The notes: generated by a model not told the origin, from the sequence alone. A stretch of 10,018 bases of DNA from Aphodomonas sp964553125 (GCA_964553125.1 CAZKJW010000086.1:1-10018), one strand, 5' to 3'; shown: positions 1-6,622, counted from the first letter of the stretch. Numbers and translations are program-made.

Positions 1-2948
1 TCCGGCTGTGCCGCGCGTTTGAATTCCATGAGCGCCTTCGTCAGCGCTTTCATGTCGACAGGTTTTGTCAGGTGCAGGTTCATTCCGGCTTCGAGGCATT
101 TGCGCACGTCGTCCTTGAGCGCGTTGGCGGTCATGGCGATGATGGGCACCGTCTTTGCAGCCGCAAGCGGCAGCGCGCGCAGCTTCTTGGCCGCCTCGAT
201 GCCGTTGAGGTTGGGCATCTGCATGTCCATGAGGATGGCGTCGTATCTGTCCGCGGCGATGCGGAAGCGCTCGATGCACAGCGCGCCGTCCGCGACGCAG
301 TCGCAGGAGACGCCGTAGATGGACAGAAGCTCCGTGATCACCTCGCGGTTCAGCTCGTTGTCCTCCGCCACGAGCAGGTGCATTCCGGCGCATAGCGCCG
401 AATCGGGCGTTTCCGCGGGCGGCGGGGGAACGGGGCTGTCCTGCGCGAAGGGAACATCCAGCGTGATGCGGAAGGTCGTGCCTTCGCCGGGCGTGCTTTG
501 CACGTTGATGGTGCCGTCCATCAGATCGACCAGCTGCTTGACGATGGTAAGCCCCAGCCCGTAGCCGCTGACCTGATTGATGCGCGTGTCCGTTCCGCGC
601 TCGAAACTGGCGAACATCCGGCCCAGAAGCTCCTGCGTCATGCCGATGCCGGTGTCTGTGATCACGGAGACAAGCCGCACGCGGCCGCTTTCGGCGAGCG
701 GTTCCTGATAGACTTCAAACTCGACGTTGCCGCCGTCGGGCGTGTACTTGGTGGCGTTGGAAAGCACGTTTGCAAAGATTTGCTTGAGCCGAAGGGAATC
801 GGCGACGATGACGTCATGCACGATATCGTGGAAGGTGAAGCGCATGTTCAGCGTCTTGTTCCTTTGGGCGTATCGGGTGGCCTGCGCAAAATCTTCCAGC
901 ATGCTTGTCAGGTGAATCTCCGCCGGCTGGAGTTTCATCTTGCCGTGCTCCATGCGCGAAATATCCAGCACGTCGTCGGCAAGCTCCTTGAGAAACTCGC
1001 CCGCTACGCGGATTTTTTCAAGGCTGTAAAGCAGCTTGTCGCGGTTGTCCAGATTCGCTTTTGCGATTTCAAGGAAGCCGAAGATGGAGTTCATGGGCGT
1101 GCGGATATCGTGCGCCACCTTGGAGACGAACTCCGTCTTGGATTTGTTGGCATATTCGGCGTATTCCGCCTTGGCGATGAGGTGCTCCTCGTATTGCTTT
1201 TCGCTGTCGATAATCTGCGTCACATACAGCACGTGCATGGCCGCGCCGTTTTCATCGCGCCGCTTGACGATGAACTTCACGCGGTGCCAGTTGCCTTCCG
1301 TGGAAACGCAGTCCACCTCGATGAACTCCCTGTTCTCCATGCGGGCGACGAGCGTGCTCAAATCGAAGAAGCGGGACATCTGCTCCCTGTGGCGCGCGGC
1401 GACATAATTGTTGCAGACGTATTCCATCATCCGCCTTGCCGAAAGAGACGAGCAGGCGTAGTAATGCCGGATGGAGTCGTGACAGGCAACCTCCGTGTAG
1501 GTATCGTTCGGCAGGTCAATCTGGAAGATGGCGTGGTAGTTGCGCCCGAGCGCGCGCAGCGTTTCGTTTTTGTTCTGCTCGCGCCGCACCTGCTCCTCCA
1601 GCTCGATCTGGCGGCGCTGCTCTGCGGTGACGATATCGTCGATGCAGCGGAACGCGATGAGCACGTTGCCGCTTTCAAGGCTGTCGCTCATGGGAAGCGC
1701 CTGCGCTTCAAAGAAAACGCGGTTGTCGTCCCTTGGCAGCACGCGATAGCGATAGAGAAAGCGCGAAGCGCGCTGAAGCACCTGAAGGATATTCTGCGAG
1801 CTCATGCAGCGCATGAAATCCGCGCGCTGCTCGGGCGCTACAAACTCCTCGCAGAAAACGCGCAGACGCGCGGGATAGTCGTAGCGCGTGCGGATTCTTT
1901 CCGAGAACATGTCGTGCGACATGGTGCTTGTTTCGGCCTTGATGAGCGTGTAGGTGTTTTCGTGCAGGTTGAGGTGATACACCGCTGTATAATCGCGCGT
2001 GAGCACGTCCAGATAGCGGCGCTCTGTGTCCAGCTCCGCCTGCCGCTGCATTTCGGTGACGACAAGGTTGTCGATTTCTTCGGCGATGATGAGCGCCTGC
2101 CCGTCGAAGCGGTCGGGCGAAAACCGCTCGACGTGAACCTGAAAATAGCGGTTGCCGACCTGATTCGGCACGCCCGTATAGCGGAAGGAATAGCGCGAAA
2201 GCGTGCTGAGCTGCCGGGCGATGTAGTCAAGGTCGAGCATCCGGATGAAGTTCTCGCTGTCCTCGACGATGAACCGAGCGGCAAAATCGCGGACATGCTC
2301 GCTGAAGCGGAACTGCGCGCCCAGATAGATGCAGGGAAACCTGCGCACGTTGGCGTGTGAGTTCAGGTTGAGCACCTTCGCGCTGTCCGTGTCCAGCTGA
2401 AGATGATAGACCAGAATATATTTGCGCGAAAGCACGTCCAGATAGCGCCGGTCGTTGTCCAGCTCGGTTTCAAGCGTCTGGTTGCTTGCTTTCAATTCGC
2501 GCAGATACGCTTCTTTTCTGTGCGTTTCGGTTCGGTCGATGATATAGGAGACGCCGAGAATATCGCCGGTTTCGTCGTCGTCGAAAAGGATGACGTGCTG
2601 CTCGGCGATCATTGGGCGCAGCGTCGCCGTTTCCGTGCGGTAGGAATGAACCAGGTGGGTTTCCCTGCTGCGATAGCAGTCCAGAAGATGCTCCCGGCTG
2701 AAGAAAGCGAAGTAGGCTTCGCGCTCCCTGCCCGCGAGCCGGTTTCCCCAGAAGGCGAGATAGTCGGTCAGCCGCGCGTCTTCGGGAAGCCCGGCCAGCT
2801 CGTTGACGTTGACGCGCTGCCCGTCGGCAACCTGCCAGACGATGCCGGGAATCCTGTCCTGCGTCAGGTTGAAGGAATAATACGCGCCGGCGTTGACGGC
2901 AAGCTGTTCGAGTATCCGGATTTTTTTCGCCTGTGCATGGGAATTCAT
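1..2948 (-). CDS. Soluble hybrid sensor histidine kinase with four PAS-like modules and a C-terminal receiver (3' end outside window)
   Basis: It autophosphorylates on His and passes the phosphate to its own receiver, at the head of a His-Asp phosphorelay. 982 codons are open with no stop, so the C-terminus is cut by the window edge. Seen in order: four related PAS-like modules (about residues 15-135, 165-300, 308-445, 460-590) joined by a repeated RRYLDVL helix; HisKA with VAHDIRTPMN (His613); ATPase domain with the N-box SNATKY (Asn731), DTGIG (765-769) and GYGLGL (795-800); and a REC domain with Glu862/Asp863, the phospho-acceptor Asp908 in MDMQMP, and Lys962 in TKPVD. I see no signal peptide or membrane helix, so it should sense in the cytoplasm. 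The start at 2948 is chosen because AGGAGG lies 6 nt upstream; an in-frame ATG at 2954 touches that ribosome site. It is third in the operon, 102 bp after the HPt gene. The ligand is unknown. The kinase call is secure; the module borders are estimates. Confidence 0.93.
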   Translation of the reverse strand, partial: MNSHAQAKKIRILEQLAVNAGAYYSFNLTQDRIPGIVWQVADGQRVNVNELAGLPEDARLTDYLAFWGNRLAGREREAYFAFFSREHLLDCYRSRETHLVHSYRTETATLRPMIAEQHVILFDDDETGDILGVSYIIDRTETHRKEAYLRELKASNQTLETELDNDRRYLDVLSRKYILVYHLQLDTDSAKVLNLNSHANVRRFPCIYLGAQFRFSEHVRDFAARFIVEDSENFIRMLDLDYIARQLSTLSRYSFRYTGVPNQVGNRYFQVHVERFSPDRFDGQALIIAEEIDNLVVTEMQRQAELDTERRYLDVLTRDYTAVYHLNLHENTYTLIKAETSTMSHDMFSERIRTRYDYPARLRVFCEEFVAPEQRADFMRCMSSQNILQVLQRASRFLYRYRVLPRDDNRVFFEAQALPMSDSLESGNVLIAFRCIDDIVTAEQRRQIELEEQVRREQNKNETLRALGRNYHAIFQIDLPNDTYTEVACHDSIRHYYACSSLSARRMMEYVCNNYVAARHREQMSRFFDLSTLVARMENREFIEVDCVSTEGNWHRVKFIVKRRDENGAAMHVLYVTQIIDSEKQYEEHLIAKAEYAEYANKSKTEFVSKVAHDIRTPMNSIFGFLEIAKANLDNRDKLLYSLEKIRVAGEFLKELADDVLDISRMEHGKMKLQPAEIHLTSMLEDFAQATRYAQRNKTLNMRFTFHDIVHDVIVADSLRLKQIFANVLSNATKYTPDGGNVEFEVYQEPLAESGRVRLVSVITDTGIGMTQELLGRMFASFERGTDTRINQVSGYGLGLTIVKQLVDLMDGTINVQSTPGEGTTFRITLDVPFAQDSPVPPPPAETPDSALCAGMHLLVAEDNELNREVITELLSIYGVSCDCVADGALCIERFRIAADRYDAILMDMQMPNLNGIEAAKKLRALPLAAAKTVPIIAMTANALKDDVRKCLEAGMNLHLTKPVDMKALTKALMEFKRAAQP
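2002..2447 (-). repeat. Intragenic direct repeat marking duplicated PAS-like modules
   Basis: The 17-mer AGCACGTCCAGATAGCG (plus strand) occurs at 2002-2018 and again at 2431-2447, a period of 429 bp or exactly 143 codons. It encodes the YLDVL linker starting at Tyr169 and at Tyr312. The protein sequence around both copies is similar (Y-x-x-V-Y-H-L-x-L follows each). This suggests that one sensory module arose by tandem duplication. A third, more diverged copy begins near residue 471. Confidence 0.75.
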
Positions 2949-2954
2949 CGGCAT

Positions 2955-2960
2955 CCTCCT
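2955..2960 (-). promoter_or_regulatory. Ribosome binding site of the hybrid kinase
   Basis: A perfect AGGAGG is read leftward here. It ends 6 nt before the ATG at 2948 and directly abuts the ATG at 2954, so it decides in favour of 2948. Having its own strong ribosome site fits the 102-bp gap from the HPt gene. The gap also contains a TATACT at 2979-2974, but I see no matching -35, so an internal promoter is not supported. Confidence 0.8.
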
Positions 2961-3050
2961 ATGGGCGCGGGAAAGTATATCGGAAAACGATACGGGGGAA
3001 GGCGGCGCGCGTCAGGCGCTTCGGACGGGGCTTTTGATTGTATCAGAGGC

Positions 3051-3401
3051 TTACGCGTCCAGCTGTCCGATGCTTTCGGTTGCGTGCCGGTAGGCGGCGT
3101 CCACTGCGGCGACGAGGCCGGGCTTTGGCGCCGTGGATGCGCCGCGCAGCGCTTCCGTAAGCTCCGAGGCGGCGACGGAAAGCGCGTCCAGCCCGAGGGT
3201 TGCCGCCGTGCCCTTGAGCGTGTGGGCGGCGCGAAACGCCGTGGAAAAATCAGAGGCGGCAAGCGCCGCCTTCAGTTCGGAGTACGAGGGATCGTCGGGA
3301 AACCTGTGCAGAAACCGCCGCACCATGCTTTCGCTGAGAAGTCTGTCAAGAACCTGCCGACTGTCGCCGCCGAGCGCGGCATAGAAATCGTGTAGCGTCA
3401 T
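3051..3401 (-). CDS. Free-standing histidine phosphotransfer (HPt) protein
   Basis: A small (116 aa) cytoplasmic carrier of phosphate between two receiver domains. The HPt signature AHTLKGTAATLG is at residues 59-70, with His60 as the phospho-accepting histidine, followed by an LxxAASELTEAL helix typical of the four-helix bundle. The length equals a single HPt domain. It starts 3 bp after the stop of the REC/HD-GYP/GGDEF gene, and its ribosome site (GGAGG) lies inside the end of that gene, so translation is probably coupled. It sits between a hybrid kinase and a REC-bearing output protein, so the natural reading is phosphate flow from kinase Asp908 to His60 to Asp62 of the output protein. That direction is inferred from family knowledge and gene order. 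HPt identity is secure. Confidence 0.92.
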   Translation of the reverse strand: MTLHDFYAALGGDSRQVLDRLLSESMVRRFLHRFPDDPSYSELKAALAASDFSTAFRAAHTLKGTAATLGLDALSVAASELTEALRGASTAPKPGLVAAVDAAYRHATESIGQLDA

Positions 3402-3404
3402 GGC

Positions 3405-5765
3405 TTACTCCTCCACCTGAAACTTATCGCGATACATGGCCTTATCCGCCGCGGCAATGGCGCGGCTCAGCGGAGCGACGCCGTAAGCGCCGCCGACGCT
3501 CACGCTGAGCTGCATTCCGGGGTACTCCGGCAGCGCCAATGCGCTGGCAGCCCGCTTGATTTTCTCCAGCGTTTCAAAGAACGCGCCCGATTCGATATCC
3601 AGAAACAGCAGCAGGAACTCGTCGCCGCCGTAGCGGATGAGCACGTCGTTTTCGCGGATGCAGGAGCGGATGGCGGCGGCGAGGCATTTCAGCGCCGCGT
3701 CGCCGGCAATGTGGCCATAGGCGTCGTTGATGCTTCGGATCTGGTTTGCGTCCACCACGGCCACGCCCTTTGCGTGCTCAAGGCTGCCGCAGAAGCTGTC
3801 GAAATAGGCGCGCGAATACGCGCCCGTCAGCGTGTCGCGATAGTAGCCCTGCAAGGTGGCGCTGTCCGGCAGGAAGCCGACGCTTCCCGAATGCTTCGCA
3901 GCCATATCCTCCATGCACAGTGCGACCTCAAGCACGCAGTCGGCGCCGCCGCATTTCGCGCTGCGCGAGAGCACGGAATAGATGCGCCCGTCGCGGACGG
4001 CGAGCTTGCTCAGCCAGTTCGGCGAGTGAAGCGCCTTTGCGGACGTGCAGTTCCGGCAGTTTTCCGTGCAGTTCCACAGCGCGTAGCATTTCGTTTCACT
4101 GCGCACGACGGAGCCGTCCTCGCGCAGGTTGAGCACGTCGCACGTCGTCGGATCGACCAGACGGACTTCATTGAAGACGCTGCGCATGGCGTTGAGCGTA
4201 TCGCCGGTGATGCGCGTCTCTCCCACAAAAAGGTCTTTTCCCTTGCGTACCATTTCGGCGTGGATGTTTTCAAAGCACCCGACAACGGCCACATAGCTGC
4301 TGCTACCCTCCACCCAGATGCTTCGCGCCGTCACGCGATACCAGCGCGGCACGTCGTTGAGCGGGATGAGCGCCGTCATTGTGACGGTGGGATTCTCGCG
4401 CGTGCTCTGGCGCACCTTCTCCTGAAGAAGCACCCAGTCCTTCAATTCCAGCAGATGCGTCGCCGTGTTGGGCAGGCTGATCCTGCGGCCGTCCGCGTCA
4501 TAGCGGAAGATGGTCAGCACCTTGCGCGTCACTGCGTCGTATTCAAACTGAATGCCGCCGCATTGCTCGGAGAAGAATTCTTTCTTTGCCCGGTCGCACT
4601 CCGCGATGAAGCCGGCGCGATCCTTGGAGGGAAGGTTTTCTTTTTCCAGCGCTTCGTCCGCAAGGCTCTGGATTTTGCTCATGTAGTTCGTTTCCGAAAC
4701 GTTCCAGTTCATCTCCGTGAACAGGTCGTCGGAAATTTCCTTGAAGCAGCGCACCAGCAGGGGATTGAACGAGCCGCATTCGCCGTTGACGATCATTTCA
4801 ACCGCCTGCTCGTGCGTGAACGCTTTTTTGTAGCAGCGGTTGCTGGTGAGCGCGTCATATACGTCAGCGACGGAGACCGCCTGCGCGGAGATGGGGATTT
4901 CGTCGCCCCGCAGGCCGTCGGGATAGCCGCTGCCGTCGTAGCGCTCGTGGTGGTGGCGGCAGATTTCGTGCGCCAGCACCATCATTTTTTCGCCCTGATC
5001 GACGGGAAGCCCCCAGAGCATTTCATCGCCCTTGACGGTGTGGGATTTCATCAGCGTCCATTCCTCGATGGTGAGCGCGCCGGGCTTGTTCAAAACGGCG
5101 TCCGGTACGGCGATCTTGCCGATATCGTGCAGCGCGGAGACGGAGCTGATCATGGCGATGTCCTCTTCCGTGAGCGCGTATTGATCGGTGAGCCGGACGA
5201 GCCGCTTGAGCAGCAGCGAGGTGATGCGCTGCACGCGCAGCGTGTGGTTGCCGGACTCGAAGTTGATCGTTTCCAGAACGCGGCTGAGAATATTGAGCAG
5301 CGTGTTGTTGACGGTTTCGCGCTGGAGCACCTGATTTTCCACCAGCCGCACGAGCCGCTTGTTGCGCGTGTAAACGCTCAGGATGCTTTCCACGCGATGC
5401 TGCACCATGAAAGCGTCGAAGGGGCGCTGCACATAGTCGATTGCGCCGAGCTGGCAGGCGTTGCGAATAAATCCCACGTCGTTTTCGGCGGAGATGATGA
5501 CAACCGGCAGCTCGTCCGTCCAGTGATTGGCGTTCATTACCTTGAGAACGTCCATGCCGTTCATTTTGGGCATGTGCATGTCCAGCAGCAGGAGATCCGC
5601 CTCGACGCTTTCGGACAGCAGCGAGAGCAGGTGCTCACCGTCCTCGGCGTAGAGGTAATCGTAGGCGTCGCCAAGCATTTCCGAGAGCATGTCCCGGTTG
5701 AGCTGCGAATCGTCGGCGATGAGGATCTTCTTTTTTTCGGTTGCGTGAGCGGCTCCAGACGGCAT
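3405..5765 (-). CDS. Response regulator with HD-GYP, PAS-like, Cys-rich and GGDEF domains (c-di-GMP turnover)
   Basis: A 786-residue cytoplasmic output protein of the phosphorelay. REC (about 13-130): Asp18/Asp19, acceptor Asp62 in LLDMHMP, Ser92; the usual Lys is Arg114 (QRPF). HD-GYP phosphodiesterase (about 150-370): His174, HD at 213-214 followed by IGK, HHHERYDGSGYP at 271-282, and a DVYDALTSNRCYK segment. Next is a PAS-like stretch (about 400-510), then a cysteine-rich module with Cys560, 566, 570, 573 and later Cys605, 610, 617. GGDEF cyclase (about 640-786): DTLTGAYSR at 644-652, Asp672, Asn680, Asp689, GGDEF at 713-717, and an inhibitory-site RxxD at 704-707. Both catalytic domains keep their key residues, so it may synthesise and degrade c-di-GMP. 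The start at 5765 has AGGAGG 6 nt upstream. It is first in the operon, before HPt and kinase. Net activity cannot be read from sequence. Confidence 0.94.
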   Translation of the reverse strand: MPSGAAHATEKKKILIADDSQLNRDMLSEMLGDAYDYLYAEDGEHLLSLLSESVEADLLLLDMHMPKMNGMDVLKVMNANHWTDELPVVIISAENDVGFIRNACQLGAIDYVQRPFDAFMVQHRVESILSVYTRNKRLVRLVENQVLQRETVNNTLLNILSRVLETINFESGNHTLRVQRITSLLLKRLVRLTDQYALTEEDIAMISSVSALHDIGKIAVPDAVLNKPGALTIEEWTLMKSHTVKGDEMLWGLPVDQGEKMMVLAHEICRHHHERYDGSGYPDGLRGDEIPISAQAVSVADVYDALTSNRCYKKAFTHEQAVEMIVNGECGSFNPLLVRCFKEISDDLFTEMNWNVSETNYMSKIQSLADEALEKENLPSKDRAGFIAECDRAKKEFFSEQCGGIQFEYDAVTRKVLTIFRYDADGRRISLPNTATHLLELKDWVLLQEKVRQSTRENPTVTMTALIPLNDVPRWYRVTARSIWVEGSSSYVAVVGCFENIHAEMVRKGKDLFVGETRITGDTLNAMRSVFNEVRLVDPTTCDVLNLREDGSVVRSETKCYALWNCTENCRNCTSAKALHSPNWLSKLAVRDGRIYSVLSRSAKCGGADCVLEVALCMEDMAAKHSGSVGFLPDSATLQGYYRDTLTGAYSRAYFDSFCGSLEHAKGVAVVDANQIRSINDAYGHIAGDAALKCLAAAIRSCIRENDVLIRYGGDEFLLLFLDIESGAFFETLEKIKRAASALALPEYPGMQLSVSVGGAYGVAPLSRAIAAADKAMYRDKFQVEE

Positions 5766-5819
5766 AGTCGTCCTCCTGATGTAAGTGAGCGTAAGCTATC
5801 ATTTTTTTGCGCGAAAAAC

Positions 5820-5855
5820 GGGCGGCAGAGATCAAGCCGCCCCAATCGCACGGGG
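5820..5855 (-). promoter_or_regulatory. Terminator-like hairpin with overlapping alternative stem in the leader of the c-di-GMP operon
   Basis: Read leftward, the leader contains GGGCGGC (5842-5836), a 9-nt loop and GCCGCCC (5826-5820), then G and five Ts (5818-5814). This is a perfect 7-bp GC stem followed by a short T-run, inside the untranslated leader about 55 nt before the start codon. A second possible stem, CCCC (5855-5852) with GGGG (5843-5840), uses the same Gs as the first arm, so the two folds exclude each other. The T-run can also pair with the seven As at 5808-5802. This geometry resembles transcription attenuation. The T-run is short, so it could instead be only a pausing or stabilising hairpin. 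I see no known riboswitch consensus, including GEMM. Confidence 0.4.
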
Positions 5856-5861
5856 ATACTA

Positions 5862-5878
5862 TTACATTACGGTTACAT
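5862..5878 (-). repeat. Two ATGTAA direct repeats with 11-bp period at the promoter
   Basis: Read leftward, ATGTAA occurs at 5878-5873 and 5867-5862, one helical turn apart, overlapping the -10 and the presumed start site of the operon promoter. Spacing of one turn suits a dimeric regulator on one face of the helix. The hexamer is short and AT-rich, so chance is possible. Confidence 0.25.
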
Positions 5879-5905
5879 CATAACGCCAAATTAACAAAGC
5901 GTCAA
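5877..5905 (-). promoter_or_regulatory. Sigma-A (sigma-70 type) promoter of the phosphorelay operon
   Basis: Leftward TTGACG (5905-5900), a 17-bp spacer, and TATGAT (5882-5877). Each hexamer differs from consensus at one position. Upstream (5906-5945) is very AT-rich and could act as an UP element. The start site would be near 5870, giving a leader of about 105 nt before the ATG at 5765. Confidence 0.75.
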
Positions 5906-6077
5906 CTGAAAAATGAGATAATTATGAAGGAAATTCATTTTTTTATGGGCGCTGCGCGCCAAAAACGTGGACTCGGCGCAAATGCAGGCGCGCGCAACGG
6001 GGCGAAATGCGGCAAAAATGGCCGAGGGAGACGGTTACATGGGGCGGCGGGGAAAGCCATCCCCCACCAAAGCAAAA
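5906..6077. other. Non-coding spacer between the operon promoter and the flavoprotein terminator
   Basis: This stretch lies within the 350-bp gene-free region 5766-6115. The first 40 bp are AT-rich, with an inverted pair AAAATGA/TCATTTT around 5911-5942. The rest is GC-rich with a short GGCGC-TGC-GCGCC stem near 5948-5961. A frame is open here on the plus strand from 5807, but it runs antisense through the flavoprotein gene. I find no gene with a ribosome site. Confidence 0.5.
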
Positions 6078-6101
6078 GCCCTCCCTTGCGCAAGGGAGGG
6101 C
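6078..6101 (-). terminator. Intrinsic terminator of the flavoprotein gene (24-bp perfect palindrome)
   Basis: GCCCTCCCTTGC is followed at once by its exact complement GCAAGGGAGGGC. Leftward, the next bases are TTTTGCTTT, a fair T-tract; rightward there is none. It lies 15 bp beyond the stop of the flavoprotein gene, which fits termination of that transcript. A real hairpin would open the central 4 nt, leaving about 10 bp of stem. Confidence 0.75.
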
Positions 6102-6115
6102 CAAAGCAGGATGAG

Positions 6116-6508
6116 TCAGAATTCCACCGTTTCTGCGGGCGCGGTGAAGGAGGAGAAGGTGGCCACGGCGTGACGGAAATAGAACACCTGCGTGTTTCCG
6201 TCGTTTTCGTCGTACATGGCGCGCAGATTGGGATACGCGTCCAGCATGGATTTGCGCGTTTCCACGCGGTCATCTTCGATCAGCTCGCCCGCGACGCGCA
6301 GCCATGCGCCGTCCTGAAAGGCGCAGATTTCAGCCTTGGGATTGGCGGACAGCTGCCTAGAGACGGGCTTGACTTTGCCGGTCTGGATATACAGCTTGCC
6401 TTCAAAAATGTGCGCCGTGCCGAAGGGGCGGACGCGCGGCTGGTCGCCTTCGACGGTTGCGAGATAATACGTGCCGGCCTTTTTCAGAAACTCACAGACT
6501 CTTTCCAT
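6116..6508 (-). CDS. Pyridoxamine 5'-phosphate oxidase family flavoprotein
   Basis: A 130-residue protein with the small split-barrel fold of the PNPOx-like/FMN-binding family. Members bind FMN or a related cofactor and carry out reductions of varied substrates; the substrate here is not evident. Visible features: YYLATVEGDQPRVRPFG (residues 14-30), the usual beta-strand with R-P-F-G for the flavin phosphate; LYIQTGKVKPVSRQL with Lys45/Lys47, the second phosphate-binding region; then a NPKAEIC strand and a WLRVAGEL strand. The start at 6508 is chosen because GGAGG lies 7 nt upstream; the upstream ATG at 6529 has no ribosome site. It is divergent from an HxlR-type regulator, a frequent pairing that suggests induction by oxidants or electrophiles (inference). 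The length is that of a single-domain member, not biosynthetic PdxH, which is about 200 residues or more. Confidence 0.85.
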   Translation of the reverse strand: MERVCEFLKKAGTYYLATVEGDQPRVRPFGTAHIFEGKLYIQTGKVKPVSRQLSANPKAEICAFQDGAWLRVAGELIEDDRVETRKSMLDAYPNLRAMYDENDGNTQVFYFRHAVATFSSFTAPAETVEF

Positions 6509-6515
6509 GGGATAA

Positions 6516-6520
6516 CCTCC
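6516..6520 (-). promoter_or_regulatory. Ribosome binding site of the flavoprotein gene
   Basis: GGAGG is read leftward, 7 nt before the ATG at 6508. It settles the start codon and excludes the longer 137-residue reading from 6529, because the site would lie inside that coding sequence. Confidence 0.75.
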
Positions 6521-6531
6521 GTTTGACATGC

Positions 6532-6558
6532 TTGACAGAGCGCCGCTTTTTTTATACT
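6532..6558 (+). promoter_or_regulatory. Predicted promoter of the HxlR-type regulator
   Basis: A perfect TTGACA (6532-6537) and TATACT (6553-6558), with a short 15-bp spacer. A second TTGACA lies at 6523-6528, but too far upstream for this -10. The short spacer suggests a weak or regulated promoter. Its -10 overlaps the -10 of the leftward promoter. Confidence 0.5.
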
Positions 6559-6582
6559 ACCAACAAGGGTATCCTTTGTAAA
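6554..6582 (-). promoter_or_regulatory. Predicted promoter of the flavoprotein gene
   Basis: Leftward TTTACA (6582-6577), a 17-bp spacer, and TAGTAT (6559-6554). The start site would be near 6547, leaving about 40 nt of leader. The -35 overlaps the inverted repeat at 6581-6592. Confidence 0.6.
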
Positions 6583-6592
6583 GTAGGTACTT
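6581..6592. promoter_or_regulatory. Candidate HxlR operator
   Basis: AAGTA-GG-TACTT is a perfect inverted repeat with 5-bp arms. It overlaps the -35 of the flavoprotein promoter and lies just downstream of the regulator's own predicted start site. A bound HxlR dimer here could block both. This placement matches how HxlR-family regulators usually act on divergent partners; the site assignment is inference. Confidence 0.45.
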
Positions 6593-6602
6593 ATTTGTTG
6601 CA

Positions 6603-6622
6603 TGGTTTCCGTTTGGAAACCA
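6603..6622 (+). promoter_or_regulatory. Hairpin touching the ribosome site of the HxlR gene
   Basis: TGGTTTCC, a 4-nt GTTT loop, then GGAAACCA: a perfect 8-bp stem ending one base before the AGGAGG at 6624-6629. In RNA it could modulate ribosome access; as DNA it could be a second operator. Neither role is proven. Confidence 0.4.

Noticed and set aside
498..2360. Long rightward open frame of 620 codons
   Set aside because: It is antisense to the hybrid kinase, whose strand shows full HisKA, ATPase and REC motifs. The rightward translation has no recognisable domain, no ribosome site, and is rich in His/Val/Arg as expected for a shadow of GC-rich coding DNA.
5766..5870. c-di-GMP (GEMM) riboswitch in the operon leader
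   Set aside because: The leader is about the right length and the pathway fits, but I could not find the conserved GEMM core motifs. Only the hairpins described are supported.
3711..5894. Rightward open frame of 727 codons
   Set aside because: It is antisense to the REC/HD-GYP/GGDEF gene, which has intact catalytic motifs and a strong ribosome site. The rightward product has no known motif.
5948..5961. GGCGC-TGC-GCGCC hairpin as a terminator
   Set aside because: It has Ts before and As after on the plus strand, and leftward it is followed by CATAAAAAAA, so there is no T-tract after the stem in either direction.
5807..6526. Rightward open frame of 239 codons across the 5883-6077 spacer
   Set aside because: It has no ribosome site, reads through the terminator palindrome, and is antisense to the flavoprotein gene.
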